Assembly (NCBI GenBank): GCA_022775005.1
Contig: JALFJR010000066.1
Span: 16,351 to 80,350, forward strand
DNA: 64,000 nt
Origin: Parabacteroides sp.
GTDB lineage: Bacteria > Bacteroidota > Bacteroidia > Bacteroidales > Tannerellaceae
Reading direction: 5' to 3'
Position numbers and translations under genes: made by a program. The notes under the pieces were generated by a model that was not told the DNA's origin, searched no databases, and saw nothing but the letters and a program-made list of their open reading frames with translations. Position 1 is the first letter of the stretch, and each line of letters opens with the position of its first letter. Positions 24,806-33,869 of the stretch are shown here, piece after piece.

Positions 24806-26662
24806 TTATTCCAAATTCTCATCGATCGCATCAATTTTCTTCACGATCAATGCCATATCTGATTTCAAGTTCTCAATCTTACGCTCCAATTCTTTCAGCA
24901 AACCGCCTCCGCCTTTAGAGGAGATACTCAAGAAACCGATATTGTTCTCGTAAGTCTGCAACTCGCTTTTCATGCGCTCATACTGACGCAGCAATTTATC
25001 ACGCTCGCTGAACAGACGATTCTTGCCCTTCTCGCCACCGCTCATTCCTGTCAAGTTGTTACGGAATGCCTGCATCTTCCGGTCGTTCTGATCCACCTTT
25101 AAGCGATCAAACTGTTTATCCAAGGCCTCACGATAAGCCTTTTGCACCTTATCCTTATCACGCAAGGGGACAAAACCGATTTGATTCCACTCAGCCATAT
25201 AGCCCTTCAACTGCGCAATGGCCTCGTTCGGTTCCAAGCGCTCGTCTAATTGCTTGATCTGTTCGATCAATGCCTTCTTCGCTGCCAAGTTGCTCTCCTC
25301 TGCCGCTTTCTGCGGAGCCAGATTCTTTTTCTTCTGGTCAAAGAAGTAATCGCAAGCCGCATTGAACCGTTTCCAAAGCGCATCGATACGTTTCCGATTC
25401 GTCGGGCCACCCGTAGCCTTCCACTCTTTCTGCAAAGCGATCAGCTTATCGCTGGTAGCCTTCCAATCCGTACTATCTTTCAATGCCTCAGCCTGTTCAC
25501 ACAAAGCACGCTTTGCTTCAAAGTGTTTCTGAGCCTCAGCCTTGAACGCTTTAAAGAAGTTGCCTTTCCGCTCAAAGAAATCATCACACACCTTGCGGAA
25601 ACGATCGAAAATCTTTTGGTTATGTTTCTTTGGCGCATAGCCAATCGTTCTCCATTTCTCCTGAACCGCAATCACCTCCTTGCTTTTCTCATCCCAGTCC
25701 TTAACCGTCTTCAAAGCGGAGTAATCTATGGCCTCCATCTCCTCGCAGATCGCAGTCTTTGCCTGTAAGTTAGCCACCTCGGCCTCTTTCATTTTCTCGA
25801 AATGAGCCTGATGACGCTTATTGACTACGATAGAAGCCGCCTTGAAACGAGCCCACAACTCCTCGCGCAGCTCCTTCGCTACTGGTCCGGTCTCTCGCCA
25901 CTGTTGATGCATTTTCTGCAACTGATGGAATGCAGAGAGCACATCGGGTTCCGTAGCCAATTTCTCCACCGCTTCGCATAGAGCTGTCTTCAACTCCAGA
26001 TTCTTTTTGAAGTCATATTCACGGAACTGGTTATTTATCTTGATCAAATCATAGAAATGCTCTGAATAGGTTTGGTAACTACGCCACAGTTCATTGGCGT
26101 ACTCCTGGGGAACCAATTTAATCTCTTTCCAACGCTGCTGGATATCCTTGAATGCAACATAAAGCTTATTGAAATCCTCTTGACTCTCCGAGAGTGCTTT
26201 CAGCTGATCGAGCAACTGAAGCTTCAATGCGTAATTCGCAGCTTTAACACGCTCCTCTTCTGCCAAGACTGCGGCTCTTTTCTCTTTATATACGGTTAGC
26301 AAAGCTTTGACCTTCCCCTCTGTCTCATCTTCGGGTGCGACAAAATCAGCCTCTTCTCCTCCATCGGCAACAAAAGCCTTCTTTTGTTCCTCCACCTCAT
26401 TATGACGAAGTTTATAGTAAGCCTGCTTGAGCGCTTCCACCTCACCACGTATGCCCTCCTCGTAGGAGTCAACCAATGCAGCGAGTTTTTCTACCATCTC
26501 TTCTTTGGATAAATTACTTACGTCCATAAGGTTGACCGCCTCCTCAGTTACGTCAGTAACAACGTCTGTGGCAGTCTCCATCTCCGGCGTTTCCACCGGG
26601 CTCTTCGTCTCTTCTACTTTGACCTCATCTTGCGACAAATTGGTCTCTTGCGTGTCCTTCAT
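24806..26662 (-). CDS. DUF349 repeat protein, coiled-coil
   Basis: A 618-aa, strongly charged, almost wholly alpha-helical cytoplasmic protein. After an acidic N-terminal tail come about five DUF349-type repeats, each marked by a (R/K)W(K/R)(E/A) core: QQRWKEIKLVPQEY, HQQWRETGPVAKEL, QEKWRTIGYAPKKH, QKEWKATGGPTNRK and MAEWNQIGFVPLRD. The C-terminus is a coiled coil that includes GFLSISSKGGGGLLKELERKIE. Similar proteins occur throughout Bacteroidetes without a firm function. The terminator at 24737 closes its transcript. It is not obviously linked to the decarboxylase operon, which ends in its own terminator. Confidence 0.85.
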   Translation of the reverse strand: MKDTQETNLSQDEVKVEETKSPVETPEMETATDVVTDVTEEAVNLMDVSNLSKEEMVEKLAALVDSYEEGIRGEVEALKQAYYKLRHNEVEEQKKAFVADGGEEADFVAPEDETEGKVKALLTVYKEKRAAVLAEEERVKAANYALKLQLLDQLKALSESQEDFNKLYVAFKDIQQRWKEIKLVPQEYANELWRSYQTYSEHFYDLIKINNQFREYDFKKNLELKTALCEAVEKLATEPDVLSAFHQLQKMHQQWRETGPVAKELREELWARFKAASIVVNKRHQAHFEKMKEAEVANLQAKTAICEEMEAIDYSALKTVKDWDEKSKEVIAVQEKWRTIGYAPKKHNQKIFDRFRKVCDDFFERKGNFFKAFKAEAQKHFEAKRALCEQAEALKDSTDWKATSDKLIALQKEWKATGGPTNRKRIDALWKRFNAACDYFFDQKKKNLAPQKAAEESNLAAKKALIEQIKQLDERLEPNEAIAQLKGYMAEWNQIGFVPLRDKDKVQKAYREALDKQFDRLKVDQNDRKMQAFRNNLTGMSGGEKGKNRLFSERDKLLRQYERMKSELQTYENNIGFLSISSKGGGGLLKELERKIENLKSDMALIVKKIDAIDENLE

Positions 26663-26853
26663 ACAAAATTTCTTTTTAGGAAAGAATTATTTCCCGATTA
26701 TGTCACAAAATAAGCTAAATAATTTGGTATTCCCAGCATCTAAACCCCACTTTTTTACCTATAGGCCCCAAGAATCATCATTTATTTGCTTTACATCTCT
26801 CCTAAGCAACTGCAGCAGCTTGGAGAATCAGACACGATAGGCATCAGGAGAAT

Positions 26854-26895
26854 AAAAAAGTGAGGAGTCAGGATAATCTCCCCACTCCTCACTTT
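26854..26895 (-). terminator. Terminator of the sodium-pump decarboxylase operon
   Basis: AAAGTGAGGAGT (26857-26868) pairs perfectly with ACTCCTCACTTT (26884-26895). The - strand tail is TTTTTTATT. It lies 30-70 bp beyond the stop of the beta subunit. Confidence 0.85.
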
Positions 26896-26925
26896 CTCGT
26901 TCTAATTCCCAACTTATACGTTCAC

Positions 26926-28161
26926 TCACCCCAGGAATGAGATCAACACACCGGCTGCTACCGCCGAGCCAATCACACCTGAGATGTTGCTTGCCATACA
27001 ATATTGCAGCACGTGGTTCTTAGGATCATACTGCAAAGCAATCTCGTTGGCCACACGAGAAGCCATCGGCACCGCGCTCAAACCAGTCGCACCGATTAAC
27101 GGATTGATCTTCTTGTTGGTGAAAAGATTGAATATCTTCACGAAACAAATGCCACCCGCAATGGAAAGCGCAAACGCCAAAAAGCCTCCAATCACAATAC
27201 CAATTGTCGTTAAATTCAAGAAGGCCTCAGCTGTCATCGTCGCACCGACCGACAAACCCAAGAAGATCGTTGCCGCATTCATGATGCTATTGGACGCAGC
27301 ATCAAACAGGCGAGAGGTGTTGGTTCCAACCTCCTTCACCAAGTTACCGAACATCAACATACCAATCAAGGGAACAGCACTCGGCACAAACAGAGCCACC
27401 ACCGTCGTCACCACAATCGGGAAGATAATCTTTAAGACGGTCAAGTTCTTAATCTCATTCTTAGAGGGGAATTTCTTCTCCTGCTCCTTCATGTTGATAC
27501 AAAGCTCTTTCTTGGAGCACAACGCTTTCACCACCAATGGAATGATCACGGGCACCAAAGCCATGTACGAGTAAGCCGCAATCGCGATCGGTCCCAACAA
27601 ATGAGGAGCCAGCTTAATGGTCGTAAAGATTGCCGTCGGGCCATCCGCACCACCAATGATACCCAAGGAGGCTGCCTCTTTCGGGGTGAAGCCCATCAAG
27701 ATAGCCACCAGCAAGACGGTGAAGATACCCAACTGAGCCGCCGCACCAAAGATAGAGAGCCGCAGGTTGCGCAACATAGGACCAAAATCGGTCAACGCAC
27801 CGACACCCATAAAGATGACAGGGGGCAAAAAGCCAGTCTTAATCAACATATAATAGATGAAATTCATCAAGCCCAACTCATGCGCAATGTCGTGCAACGG
27901 TATCTCCCAGACATTCTTCATCACCCCATGCACGTTGATGAAACCATTCTCATCCGCTTGGATCACGCCCATATCACCGCCGGGGAAATTAGCCAGCAGC
28001 ACACCAAAGGCGATCGGGATAAGCAACAACGGCTCATATTGCTTCTTGATACCCAAATAGAGCAACAAGAAAGCAATCGCATACATGACCAAGAACTGCG
28101 GTTCAGCAATGATATTGCTGAACGCAGTCATCTCGTATAGATTCTGAAATATCTCCTTCAT
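26926..28161 (-). CDS. oadB: Sodium ion-translocating decarboxylase, beta subunit (OadB/MmdB family)
   Basis: A 411-aa multi-spanning inner-membrane protein, the Na+ channel and carboxybiotin decarboxylase part of the pump. The family hallmarks are present: LPPVIFMGVGALTDFGPML, LGIIGGADGPTAIFTT (the GGADGPT motif of the Na+ path), FPIVVTTVVALFVPSAVPLIGMLMFGNL, and the C-terminal ASNISGVIGSAVAAGVLISFL. It starts on the last base of the alpha-subunit stop (TAATG at 28161). It uses the free energy of decarboxylation to move Na+ out of the cell. Whether the substrate is oxaloacetate or another acid depends on the alpha subunit. Confidence 0.93.
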   Translation of the reverse strand: MKEIFQNLYEMTAFSNIIAEPQFLVMYAIAFLLLYLGIKKQYEPLLLIPIAFGVLLANFPGGDMGVIQADENGFINVHGVMKNVWEIPLHDIAHELGLMNFIYYMLIKTGFLPPVIFMGVGALTDFGPMLRNLRLSIFGAAAQLGIFTVLLVAILMGFTPKEAASLGIIGGADGPTAIFTTIKLAPHLLGPIAIAAYSYMALVPVIIPLVVKALCSKKELCINMKEQEKKFPSKNEIKNLTVLKIIFPIVVTTVVALFVPSAVPLIGMLMFGNLVKEVGTNTSRLFDAASNSIMNAATIFLGLSVGATMTAEAFLNLTTIGIVIGGFLAFALSIAGGICFVKIFNLFTNKKINPLIGATGLSAVPMASRVANEIALQYDPKNHVLQYCMASNISGVIGSAVAAGVLISFLG

Positions 28162-30089
28162 TATTGAATCGTCATTAATACGTCATCCTCTGACACCGCA
28201 TCACCCGAATGGAAGCAGATGGCCGTGATCTTTCCAGAGAACTCCGCACGCACGGCATTGTAGGTCTTCATGGCCTCCACGTAGCAAAGCACATCGCCCT
28301 CCTTGACCTCATCACCTACCTTCACAGGAGTGTCGGATGCATTCTTAATCATATAGAACTTACCCTCCAACGGAGAAAGCACCTCTTTGCCCTCACCCGC
28401 AGCAGGGGCAGCAGCCGGTGCCACAGGAGCAGCAGCTGGAGTGGCTGCCGGAGTAGCTGGTGCAACCGGTGCTGCACCAGCGGTATCACCAAACGCCACA
28501 GTCACCCGATAAGCCTGACCATTCACATCCACCGTCATCACCTGAGGGGTAGTCGGCATAGTCAATGTCACAGGACCTGCGGGCGCAGCCGGAGCAGCAG
28601 CCACTTGCGGTTTACCCGCATTGGCCTTCTCAGCCTTGCGTTTAGCCACATCCGCCTTGAACTCCACCTTCGCCTTACCTGAACGATAAGCCTCATACTG
28701 AGCCGGGTGCATTGCGTATTCGAAGAGTTCCTCCTCATCCTCGCCCACTTCCCATTGCTTCTCGTTCATCAACTTACGATACTTGTCCAAAGAGTCAGGA
28801 TAATTGTCTTGCGGATTGCCCTCGAAGAACTTACGACCCTCGGCCTTCGCCTTCTCCACGATCTCAGGAGCCAACGGACCCGGCAAGCGACCGGCCTTGC
28901 CCAAGATCATGTCCCAAATATCGTCGGCAATCATGCTCCAACGAGCCTTGCCCTTCTCCATCTGCATCACGTTCATCAAAGCCAAGTTCTTCACATACTG
29001 ACTGAACGGTGTCACCAATGGAGGATAACCGACACGCGGCCATACGTAAGCCACCTCGTTGAACAACTTGATCAACAGCTGATCTTGCGACATCAACGGA
29101 CGGTTATTCTTGATGTTATTCTTATTGATCGTCTCCAAGTTCTTCTCCAAGTCAGCCATCAAGCTACCCATCATACCGCCAGGAAGACCCGGACCGATCA
29201 GCAACGAGTTCATCAAACGGTTCTTCGGGCTGATGTAAAGACCCAAGAAATCGTCCATAAACTCCTGAATCAAGGCACGTACCTTCATGTAGGCCTCCAT
29301 GTTGATCTCCGGCACTTGGAACCCGGCATCTTTCAACATAGCTTGAACCGTCAAGAGATCCGCATGGCCCGTACCCCAAGAGAGCGGCTCCATACCAACA
29401 TCCACATAATCGCAACCAGCCTCACATACCTCTAAGATCGAAGCCACATTGAAACCGGGACCTGCGTGGCTATGATATTGAACCGGAATCTCCGGATATT
29501 TTTCCTTGATGTTGGCCACGATGCGGCCCAAAGTATGCGGGCGACCGATACCAGCCATATCCTTGATACAGATTTCATCCGCACCTAACTCGATCAACTC
29601 ATACGCCATCTTCGTATAATACTCCACCGTATGTACCGGAGAGTGCGTGATACACAACGAACACTGAGAAATCATACCAGCCTCCTTGGCATACTGAATA
29701 GAGGGAGCGATGTTGCGAACGTCGTTCAAACCACAGAACGTACGAGCGATATCCGTACCTTGCGCTTTCTTTACCTTATAGAAAAGGCGACGTACATCAT
29801 CAGGCACCGGGCTCATACGCAGACCGTTCAAAGCACGATCCAACATGTGTGTCTGAATACCAGCCTCATGGAATGGCTTTGTCCACTCACGAACTGCTTT
29901 ATTTGGATTCTCGCCGAATAATAAATTCACTTGCTCAAAACCTCCGCCATTGGTCTCTACACGGGCGAAACAGCCCATCTCAATAATAGCCGGAGCCACA
30001 CGGGTAAGTTGATCTACGGTCGGGACATATTTACCGGCAGATTGCCACATGTCACGAAAGACCAAACTAAACTTGATTGCTTTCTTCAT
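28161..30089 (-). CDS. oadA: Biotin-dependent decarboxylase/carboxyltransferase alpha subunit (OadA/PycB-like)
   Basis: 642 aa. Residues about 1-300 form the HMGL/pyruvate-carboxyltransferase barrel, with the metal/lysine motif EICIKDMAGIGRP and YHSHAGPGFN. A helical PYC_OADA domain follows, then an Ala/Pro-rich hinge (APAAPAGP and PAATPAAAPVAP) and a C-terminal biotinyl domain with EAMKT, the biotinylated lysine. The first metal motif reads FRDMWQSAGK where well-studied relatives have RDAHQS, a His-to-Trp change. It transfers the carboxyl from oxaloacetate (or a related acid) to biotin for the beta subunit. It sits 17 bp after the gamma-subunit gene. Pyruvate carboxylase B is an alternative name, but the gamma/beta neighbours fix a sodium-pump role. 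Confidence 0.9.
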   Translation of the reverse strand: MKKAIKFSLVFRDMWQSAGKYVPTVDQLTRVAPAIIEMGCFARVETNGGGFEQVNLLFGENPNKAVREWTKPFHEAGIQTHMLDRALNGLRMSPVPDDVRRLFYKVKKAQGTDIARTFCGLNDVRNIAPSIQYAKEAGMISQCSLCITHSPVHTVEYYTKMAYELIELGADEICIKDMAGIGRPHTLGRIVANIKEKYPEIPVQYHSHAGPGFNVASILEVCEAGCDYVDVGMEPLSWGTGHADLLTVQAMLKDAGFQVPEINMEAYMKVRALIQEFMDDFLGLYISPKNRLMNSLLIGPGLPGGMMGSLMADLEKNLETINKNNIKNNRPLMSQDQLLIKLFNEVAYVWPRVGYPPLVTPFSQYVKNLALMNVMQMEKGKARWSMIADDIWDMILGKAGRLPGPLAPEIVEKAKAEGRKFFEGNPQDNYPDSLDKYRKLMNEKQWEVGEDEEELFEYAMHPAQYEAYRSGKAKVEFKADVAKRKAEKANAGKPQVAAAPAAPAGPVTLTMPTTPQVMTVDVNGQAYRVTVAFGDTAGAAPVAPATPAATPAAAPVAPAAAPAAGEGKEVLSPLEGKFYMIKNASDTPVKVGDEVKEGDVLCYVEAMKTYNAVRAEFSGKITAICFHSGDAVSEDDVLMTIQ

Positions 30090-30106
30090 GATAAATGTAT
30101 GCTATA

Positions 30107-30394
30107 TTATATTTTTTCAATTTTCACTACTTTACCTTGGCCTGCAGTCAATACACTGACCGCTGAAACAATGGCTGCCGTTTCAGGCCCGCCCATCACG
30201 GGTGCAGAAGCTACCACAGGAGCCGCCACTCTCGCTCGACTGGGAGCCGCTTTTTTCGCAACCACCTCTTCCGGGGCATACTTGTTGACCAAAAGGATAA
30301 GACCCTTCCCTAAATTAATCACTATCAAAAGGATCGCAAAAACGGTCATCATACCGACCGCCATCAATAAAAGTCCTGTTTCTATATTCTCCAT
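30107..30394 (-). CDS. oadG: Sodium pump decarboxylase, gamma subunit (OadG family)
   Basis: A 95-aa small membrane protein. One N-terminal transmembrane helix (LLLMAVGMMTVFAILLIVINLGKGLI) is followed by an Ala/Pro/Val-rich soluble tail, as in OadG. It anchors the alpha subunit to the membrane complex. First gene of the operon gamma-alpha-beta, starting 75 bp from a TAATTTTG -7 box. Confidence 0.85.
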   Translation of the reverse strand: MENIETGLLLMAVGMMTVFAILLIVINLGKGLILLVNKYAPEEVVAKKAAPSRARVAAPVVASAPVMGGPETAAIVSAVSVLTAGQGKVVKIEKI

Positions 30395-30468
30395 ATCTCT
30401 ATCTGTGGTTACCTCTTATATGGCAAGAAAAGCCGCTGAGAAACTTCTCCCCCAAGTAAAAACAGTTG

Positions 30469-30476
30469 CAAAATTA
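30469..30476 (-). promoter_or_regulatory. -7 box (TAATTTTG) for the decarboxylase operon
   Basis: An exact TAnnTTTG match on the - strand, 75 bp before the oadG start. No clear -33 partner. Confidence 0.4.
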
Positions 30477-30648
30477 GCAAATAGTCGCAGATTGCCACAG
30501 GCATTTTCATTAAAAAATGAAAACAAATAAGTTAGCAAACGGATAAAACTACGCTTCGTAAGCAAACAGCCCGTTATACTTTCATACTGTTTCCTCCCGA
30601 CGTAGCAAAGTTTACATCGCTACCAAAGCGCATTTCGCCCATTGGAGA

Positions 30649-30692
30649 AATATTTTTCTCCAGTTAGCGCAATATTTTTCTTCAGTTGGCAA
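30649..30692 (+). repeat. Two-unit 22-bp T-tract repeat upstream of a TPR gene
   Basis: AATATTTTTCTCCAGTTAG starts at 30649 and AATATTTTTCTTCAGTTGG at 30671, exactly 22 bp apart. A more diverged copy may precede them (ATTTCGCCCATTGG near 30632). The same motif occurs near 16778. The second unit ends 10 bp before a -7-like TACCTTCG (30702-30709), so it could be an upstream promoter element. The rest of the 30395-30735 spacer holds only the oad promoter. Confidence 0.55.
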
Positions 30693-30735
30693 AAAATAGC
30701 GTACCTTCGCACGCAAAAACAAAATAAGTCAAAAC

Positions 30736-31707
30736 ATGGGAAACTTTTTCACATCGTTGTTCTCCTCATCCAACAACAAAGAGAACACAGAAGAGACAAC
30801 GCAAGCTAAAAACGAAGAAAAGAATTTCGACATCTTAAAATACGATGGTGTACGTGCACATCAAATGGGGAAATTAGGCTATGCCATTAAGTGCTATACG
30901 GAAGCTCTCGCAATAAAGTCTGATCCCGAGACGATGAACTTTCTCGTTACAGCCTATACTGCAAAAGGCGAAATCGCAAAAGCAGAGCAAGTGGTCAATC
31001 AGTTGGTCGATTTAGATCCAACCAGCGCTGAATATCGCCTCGCGCGCGTACATATATTATTTATGTGCGGTAAAGAGGCCGATGCCGTCACCGATTGCGA
31101 TGCCATCATTGCCCAAGATCCCAACAACGCATTAGCCTATTTCCTGCGTGGAAAAGCAAAGCAGATGCTCGGCGGACGCCTGAATGCCGTTACCGACCTG
31201 ACCAAAGCCATCACTCTCCAACCCAATTTCGGCAGCGCCTTCCTCCTGAGAGCCGAGCTGCTACTCGTCATGGGACAAGGGAAAGAGGCATTGGATGATA
31301 TGAATCAAGCCGTTACATTGATGCCGGAAGAAGAGATCGCCTATTTACTTCGCGGACGCATCTACGGCATGAGCCATCAATGGGAAGCTGCCCAAGCTGA
31401 TTTTGAGCAAGTATTGGCACTCAATCCCTTCAACGAAGAGGCGCAACTGCGCATTGGCCAGTTGATGACCGAACAGGGTAAGTTGGACGAGGCTATCGCC
31501 TATTTTGACGAATTGATCGCAGACGAGCCCAACTTTAGCAAAGCCTATGGCGAACGTGGACGAGTGCGCAATCTCAAAGGAGACAAGCAGGGCGCTTTAG
31601 AGGACCTGAAGAAGGCTATCGAATTAAATCCGAATGGTGAGGAAGCGCAACGCATGAACGGGCAACACACTAATTTCAATAATTTATACCAAGGCGGCAT
31701 TTACTGA
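30736..31707 (+). CDS. Tetratricopeptide-repeat protein (cytoplasmic)
   Basis: 323 aa with no signal peptide. It is a run of TPR units from about residue 35 to the end. Examples are AHQMGKLGYAIKCYTEALAI, AYFLRGKAKQMLGGRLNAV, AYLLRGRIYGMSHQWEAAQ, AQLRIGQLMTEQGKLDEAI and AYGERGRVRNLKGDKQGAL, each followed by a DP/NP turn. The start MGNFFTSLFSSSNNKENTEET is a short disordered leader. Protein-interaction scaffold; partner unknown. It precedes rpmH by 122 bp and has its own -7-like box. Confidence 0.88.
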   Translation: MGNFFTSLFSSSNNKENTEETTQAKNEEKNFDILKYDGVRAHQMGKLGYAIKCYTEALAIKSDPETMNFLVTAYTAKGEIAKAEQVVNQLVDLDPTSAEYRLARVHILFMCGKEADAVTDCDAIIAQDPNNALAYFLRGKAKQMLGGRLNAVTDLTKAITLQPNFGSAFLLRAELLLVMGQGKEALDDMNQAVTLMPEEEIAYLLRGRIYGMSHQWEAAQADFEQVLALNPFNEEAQLRIGQLMTEQGKLDEAIAYFDELIADEPNFSKAYGERGRVRNLKGDKQGALEDLKKAIELNPNGEEAQRMNGQHTNFNNLYQGGIY

Positions 31708-31754
31708 TCCGAATGATGAAATCAAAGCTGACAAACGAAAAAATCTCGCTTCCT

Positions 31755-31785
31755 TTTGTTTATTACAAAAAAGGGGCTATCTTTG
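31755..31785 (+). promoter_or_regulatory. rpmH promoter (TTTG-N19-TATCTTTG)
   Basis: TTTG (31755-31758), 19 bp, then TATCTTTG (31778-31785) is a complete match to the Bacteroidetes primary-sigma promoter. It lies 44 bp before the rpmH ATG. Confidence 0.8.
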
Positions 31786-31829
31786 CAGCCCGAATCAGTA
31801 TGCGAATAATATAAAAATAGAATAGTAAA

Positions 31830-31982
31830 ATGAAGAGAACATTCCAACCTCACAACAGAAAGAGAAAGAACAAGCATGGCTTCCGTTCAAGAATGGCTAC
31901 CGCTAATGGCCGTAGAGTATTAGCAGCTCGTCGTGCGAAGGGCAGAGCTAAATTGACAGTATCTGACGAGTACAACGGATAA
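31830..31982 (+). CDS. rpmH: Ribosomal protein L34
   Basis: A 50-aa protein that matches L34 from end to end: [38 protein letters not shown] and LTVSDEYNG. It is the smallest large-subunit protein, with the usual basic content. It has a textbook promoter 44 bp upstream. Confidence 0.97.
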   Translation: MKRTFQPHNRKRKNKHGFRSRMATANGRRVLAARRAKGRAKLTVSDEYNG

Positions 31983-32118
31983 TCGCTCGTTCAAAAGATT
32001 TACTTGGAAAGTAAAGGTTTTTGTGAAGAAAGCCTTTACTTTCTTTGTTTTTAGGCCCCTCTTTTCCCCTTTCGACCTTAAATAGCGTTATTTCGCTATG
32101 TGATTGGTGTTTTTTTGC

Positions 32119-32126
32119 TACTTTTG
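32119..32126 (+). promoter_or_regulatory. -7 box (TACTTTTG) for the PASTA-rluD-ddl operon
   Basis: An exact TAnnTTTG match 27 bp before ATG 32153. It argues for that start rather than the longer in-frame reading. Confidence 0.5.
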
Positions 32127-32152
32127 GGACCGTCAACGAATATATAAGTGAA

Positions 32153-32779
32153 ATGAGTAACTTTATAACGAGACTGATCAAGCATCCCTTCATCATCAGC
32201 TTGGTGCTGATGATTGTTGCAACATGTGGTATTTTCTATGGCGTGCTGTCATGGCTGGACACCTACACACGGCATAATCAAGCTATTGTTGTTCCCGATG
32301 TCAAAGGGATGAAATTGGAGGATGCCATCCCCTTCTTGGAGAATAATCATTTACGCTATAACGTCATCGATTCAGTTTTTTCCAAAGATGTCGCACCGGG
32401 AGCGATTGTGGAGATTGTACCCTCTGTGGGTTCAAAAGTGAAAGAGGGACGCATCCTCTTCGTCACTATCAATGCTTTAACCTCCCAAATGGCAATGATT
32501 CCAGATATCGAGGATCAATCATTCAGACAAGCATATGCGCTATTGAGAGCACGTGGGTTCAACTCGGTAGAAATTGAGTATGTGGCAGGGGAATACAAAG
32601 ACTTAGCCGTATCGGTTGAGCATGACGGACGCACACTGACCAAAGGAGAGCTCATTCCACTCACTTCACCTTTGGTTCTGAAAGTAAGCAGTGGTGATCC
32701 AAATTTCTCACCGGATTCCTTGGCATTAGACAGCATCCCCGTCGAGCAGCTGAATAGCGACATTGAAAAGTGGTTTTAA
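32153..32779 (+). CDS. Membrane-anchored PASTA-domain protein
   Basis: A 208-aa protein. A transmembrane helix (FIISLVLMIVATCGIFYGVLSWL) near the N-terminus is followed by two to three PASTA domains on the outside: VVPDVKGMKLEDAIPFLENN, GAIVEIVPSVGSKVKEG, and MIPDIEDQSFRQAYALLRARG. PASTA domains bind peptidoglycan precursors or muropeptides in other bacteria. The stop overlaps an upstream in-frame ATG (32763) of the rluD frame. The block PASTA protein-rluD-ddl-acyltransferase is read as one operon, linking cell-wall synthesis genes. Confidence 0.85.
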   Translation: MSNFITRLIKHPFIISLVLMIVATCGIFYGVLSWLDTYTRHNQAIVVPDVKGMKLEDAIPFLENNHLRYNVIDSVFSKDVAPGAIVEIVPSVGSKVKEGRILFVTINALTSQMAMIPDIEDQSFRQAYALLRARGFNSVEIEYVAGEYKDLAVSVEHDGRTLTKGELIPLTSPLVLKVSSGDPNFSPDSLALDSIPVEQLNSDIEKWF

Positions 32780-32783
32780 GGTG

Positions 32784-33869
32784 ATGGATGAATATTTCTA
32801 CGATAAGGATGATGAGCAATTAGAGGATGATCTGTTGCTGGAAGAGGAAGATGGCGAGACATCGGCCAACCCGATGTATGAGCATTTTCGTTTCGTTGCC
32901 GACAAAGGACAATCCTTACTCCGTGTTGATAAATTCCTGGTAGATCGTATGATGAGCGCCACACGCAACCGAATCCAATTGGCTGCTGAGGCTGGTTGCA
33001 TCTTGGTGAATGGCAATCCGGTAAAGAGCAACTACCGAGTGAAGCCGTTAGATGTAGTTACGATCGTAATGGATCGCCCACGCCGAGAATTAGAGATCAT
33101 CCCCGAAGAGATTCCATTAAATATAGTCTATGAAGATAATGACCTGTTAGTGGTGAACAAACCCGCTGGCATGGTCGTACACCCGGGTCACGGGAATTAT
33201 ACAGGTACCTTGGTGAATGCCTTAGCCTATTATTTAAAAGATGATCCGCTTTATGATCCCTCCGACCCTCGTTTGGGATTGGTGCATCGCATTGATAAGG
33301 ACACGTCTGGACTTTTGGTGGTAGCGAAACGTCCCGAAGCAAAGAGCCACCTTAGCTTACAATTCTTCCATAAGACAACAAAGCGCAAATACCGGGCATT
33401 GGTATGGGGCATCGTGCGAGAGGATGAAGGACGCATCGAGGGAAACATTGGGCGTGACCCAAAGGACCGGATGCTAATGCGGGTTTTCCCAGAGGGCGAT
33501 CAAGGTAAAACAGCGGTCACCCATTACAGTGTGTTAGAACGACTTGGCTATGTAACCTTAGTGGAATGCCGTTTGGAAACCGGACGCACCCATCAGATTC
33601 GTGTACACATGAAACATATTGGCCATACGCTTTTCAATGATGAGCGCTACGGTGGCCATGAAATATTGAAAGGAACAACGTTTACTAAGTATAAGCAGTT
33701 TGTGCAAAATTGTTTCGCCATCTGCCCGCGGCAGGCCCTACATGCCAAGACATTGGGTTTCATACATCCAACGACAGGCGAAGAGTTGTTTTTCGATTCG
33801 GAAATCCCGACAGATATGCAACAACTCATCGACAAATGGCGAAACTATGCAAACACTAAAGAAGGATGA
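32784..33869 (+). CDS. rluD: RluD-type 23S rRNA pseudouridine synthase
   Basis: A 361-aa RluA-family enzyme. After an acidic tail, an S4 RNA-binding domain (LLRVDKFLVDRMMSATRNRIQ) precedes the catalytic domain. The active-site motif HRIDKDTSGLLVVAKRP carries the nucleophilic Asp, and GRTHQIRVHMKHIGHTLFND follows. It converts uridines of large-subunit rRNA (helix 69 in RluD) to pseudouridine. Start at ATG 32784 (MDEYFYDKDDE), 4 bp after the previous stop; an earlier ATG at 32763 would overlap it. The stop overlaps ddl (ATGA). Confidence 0.92.
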   Translation: MDEYFYDKDDEQLEDDLLLEEEDGETSANPMYEHFRFVADKGQSLLRVDKFLVDRMMSATRNRIQLAAEAGCILVNGNPVKSNYRVKPLDVVTIVMDRPRRELEIIPEEIPLNIVYEDNDLLVVNKPAGMVVHPGHGNYTGTLVNALAYYLKDDPLYDPSDPRLGLVHRIDKDTSGLLVVAKRPEAKSHLSLQFFHKTTKRKYRALVWGIVREDEGRIEGNIGRDPKDRMLMRVFPEGDQGKTAVTHYSVLERLGYVTLVECRLETGRTHQIRVHMKHIGHTLFNDERYGGHEILKGTTFTKYKQFVQNCFAICPRQALHAKTLGFIHPTTGEELFFDSEIPTDMQQLIDKWRNYANTKEG

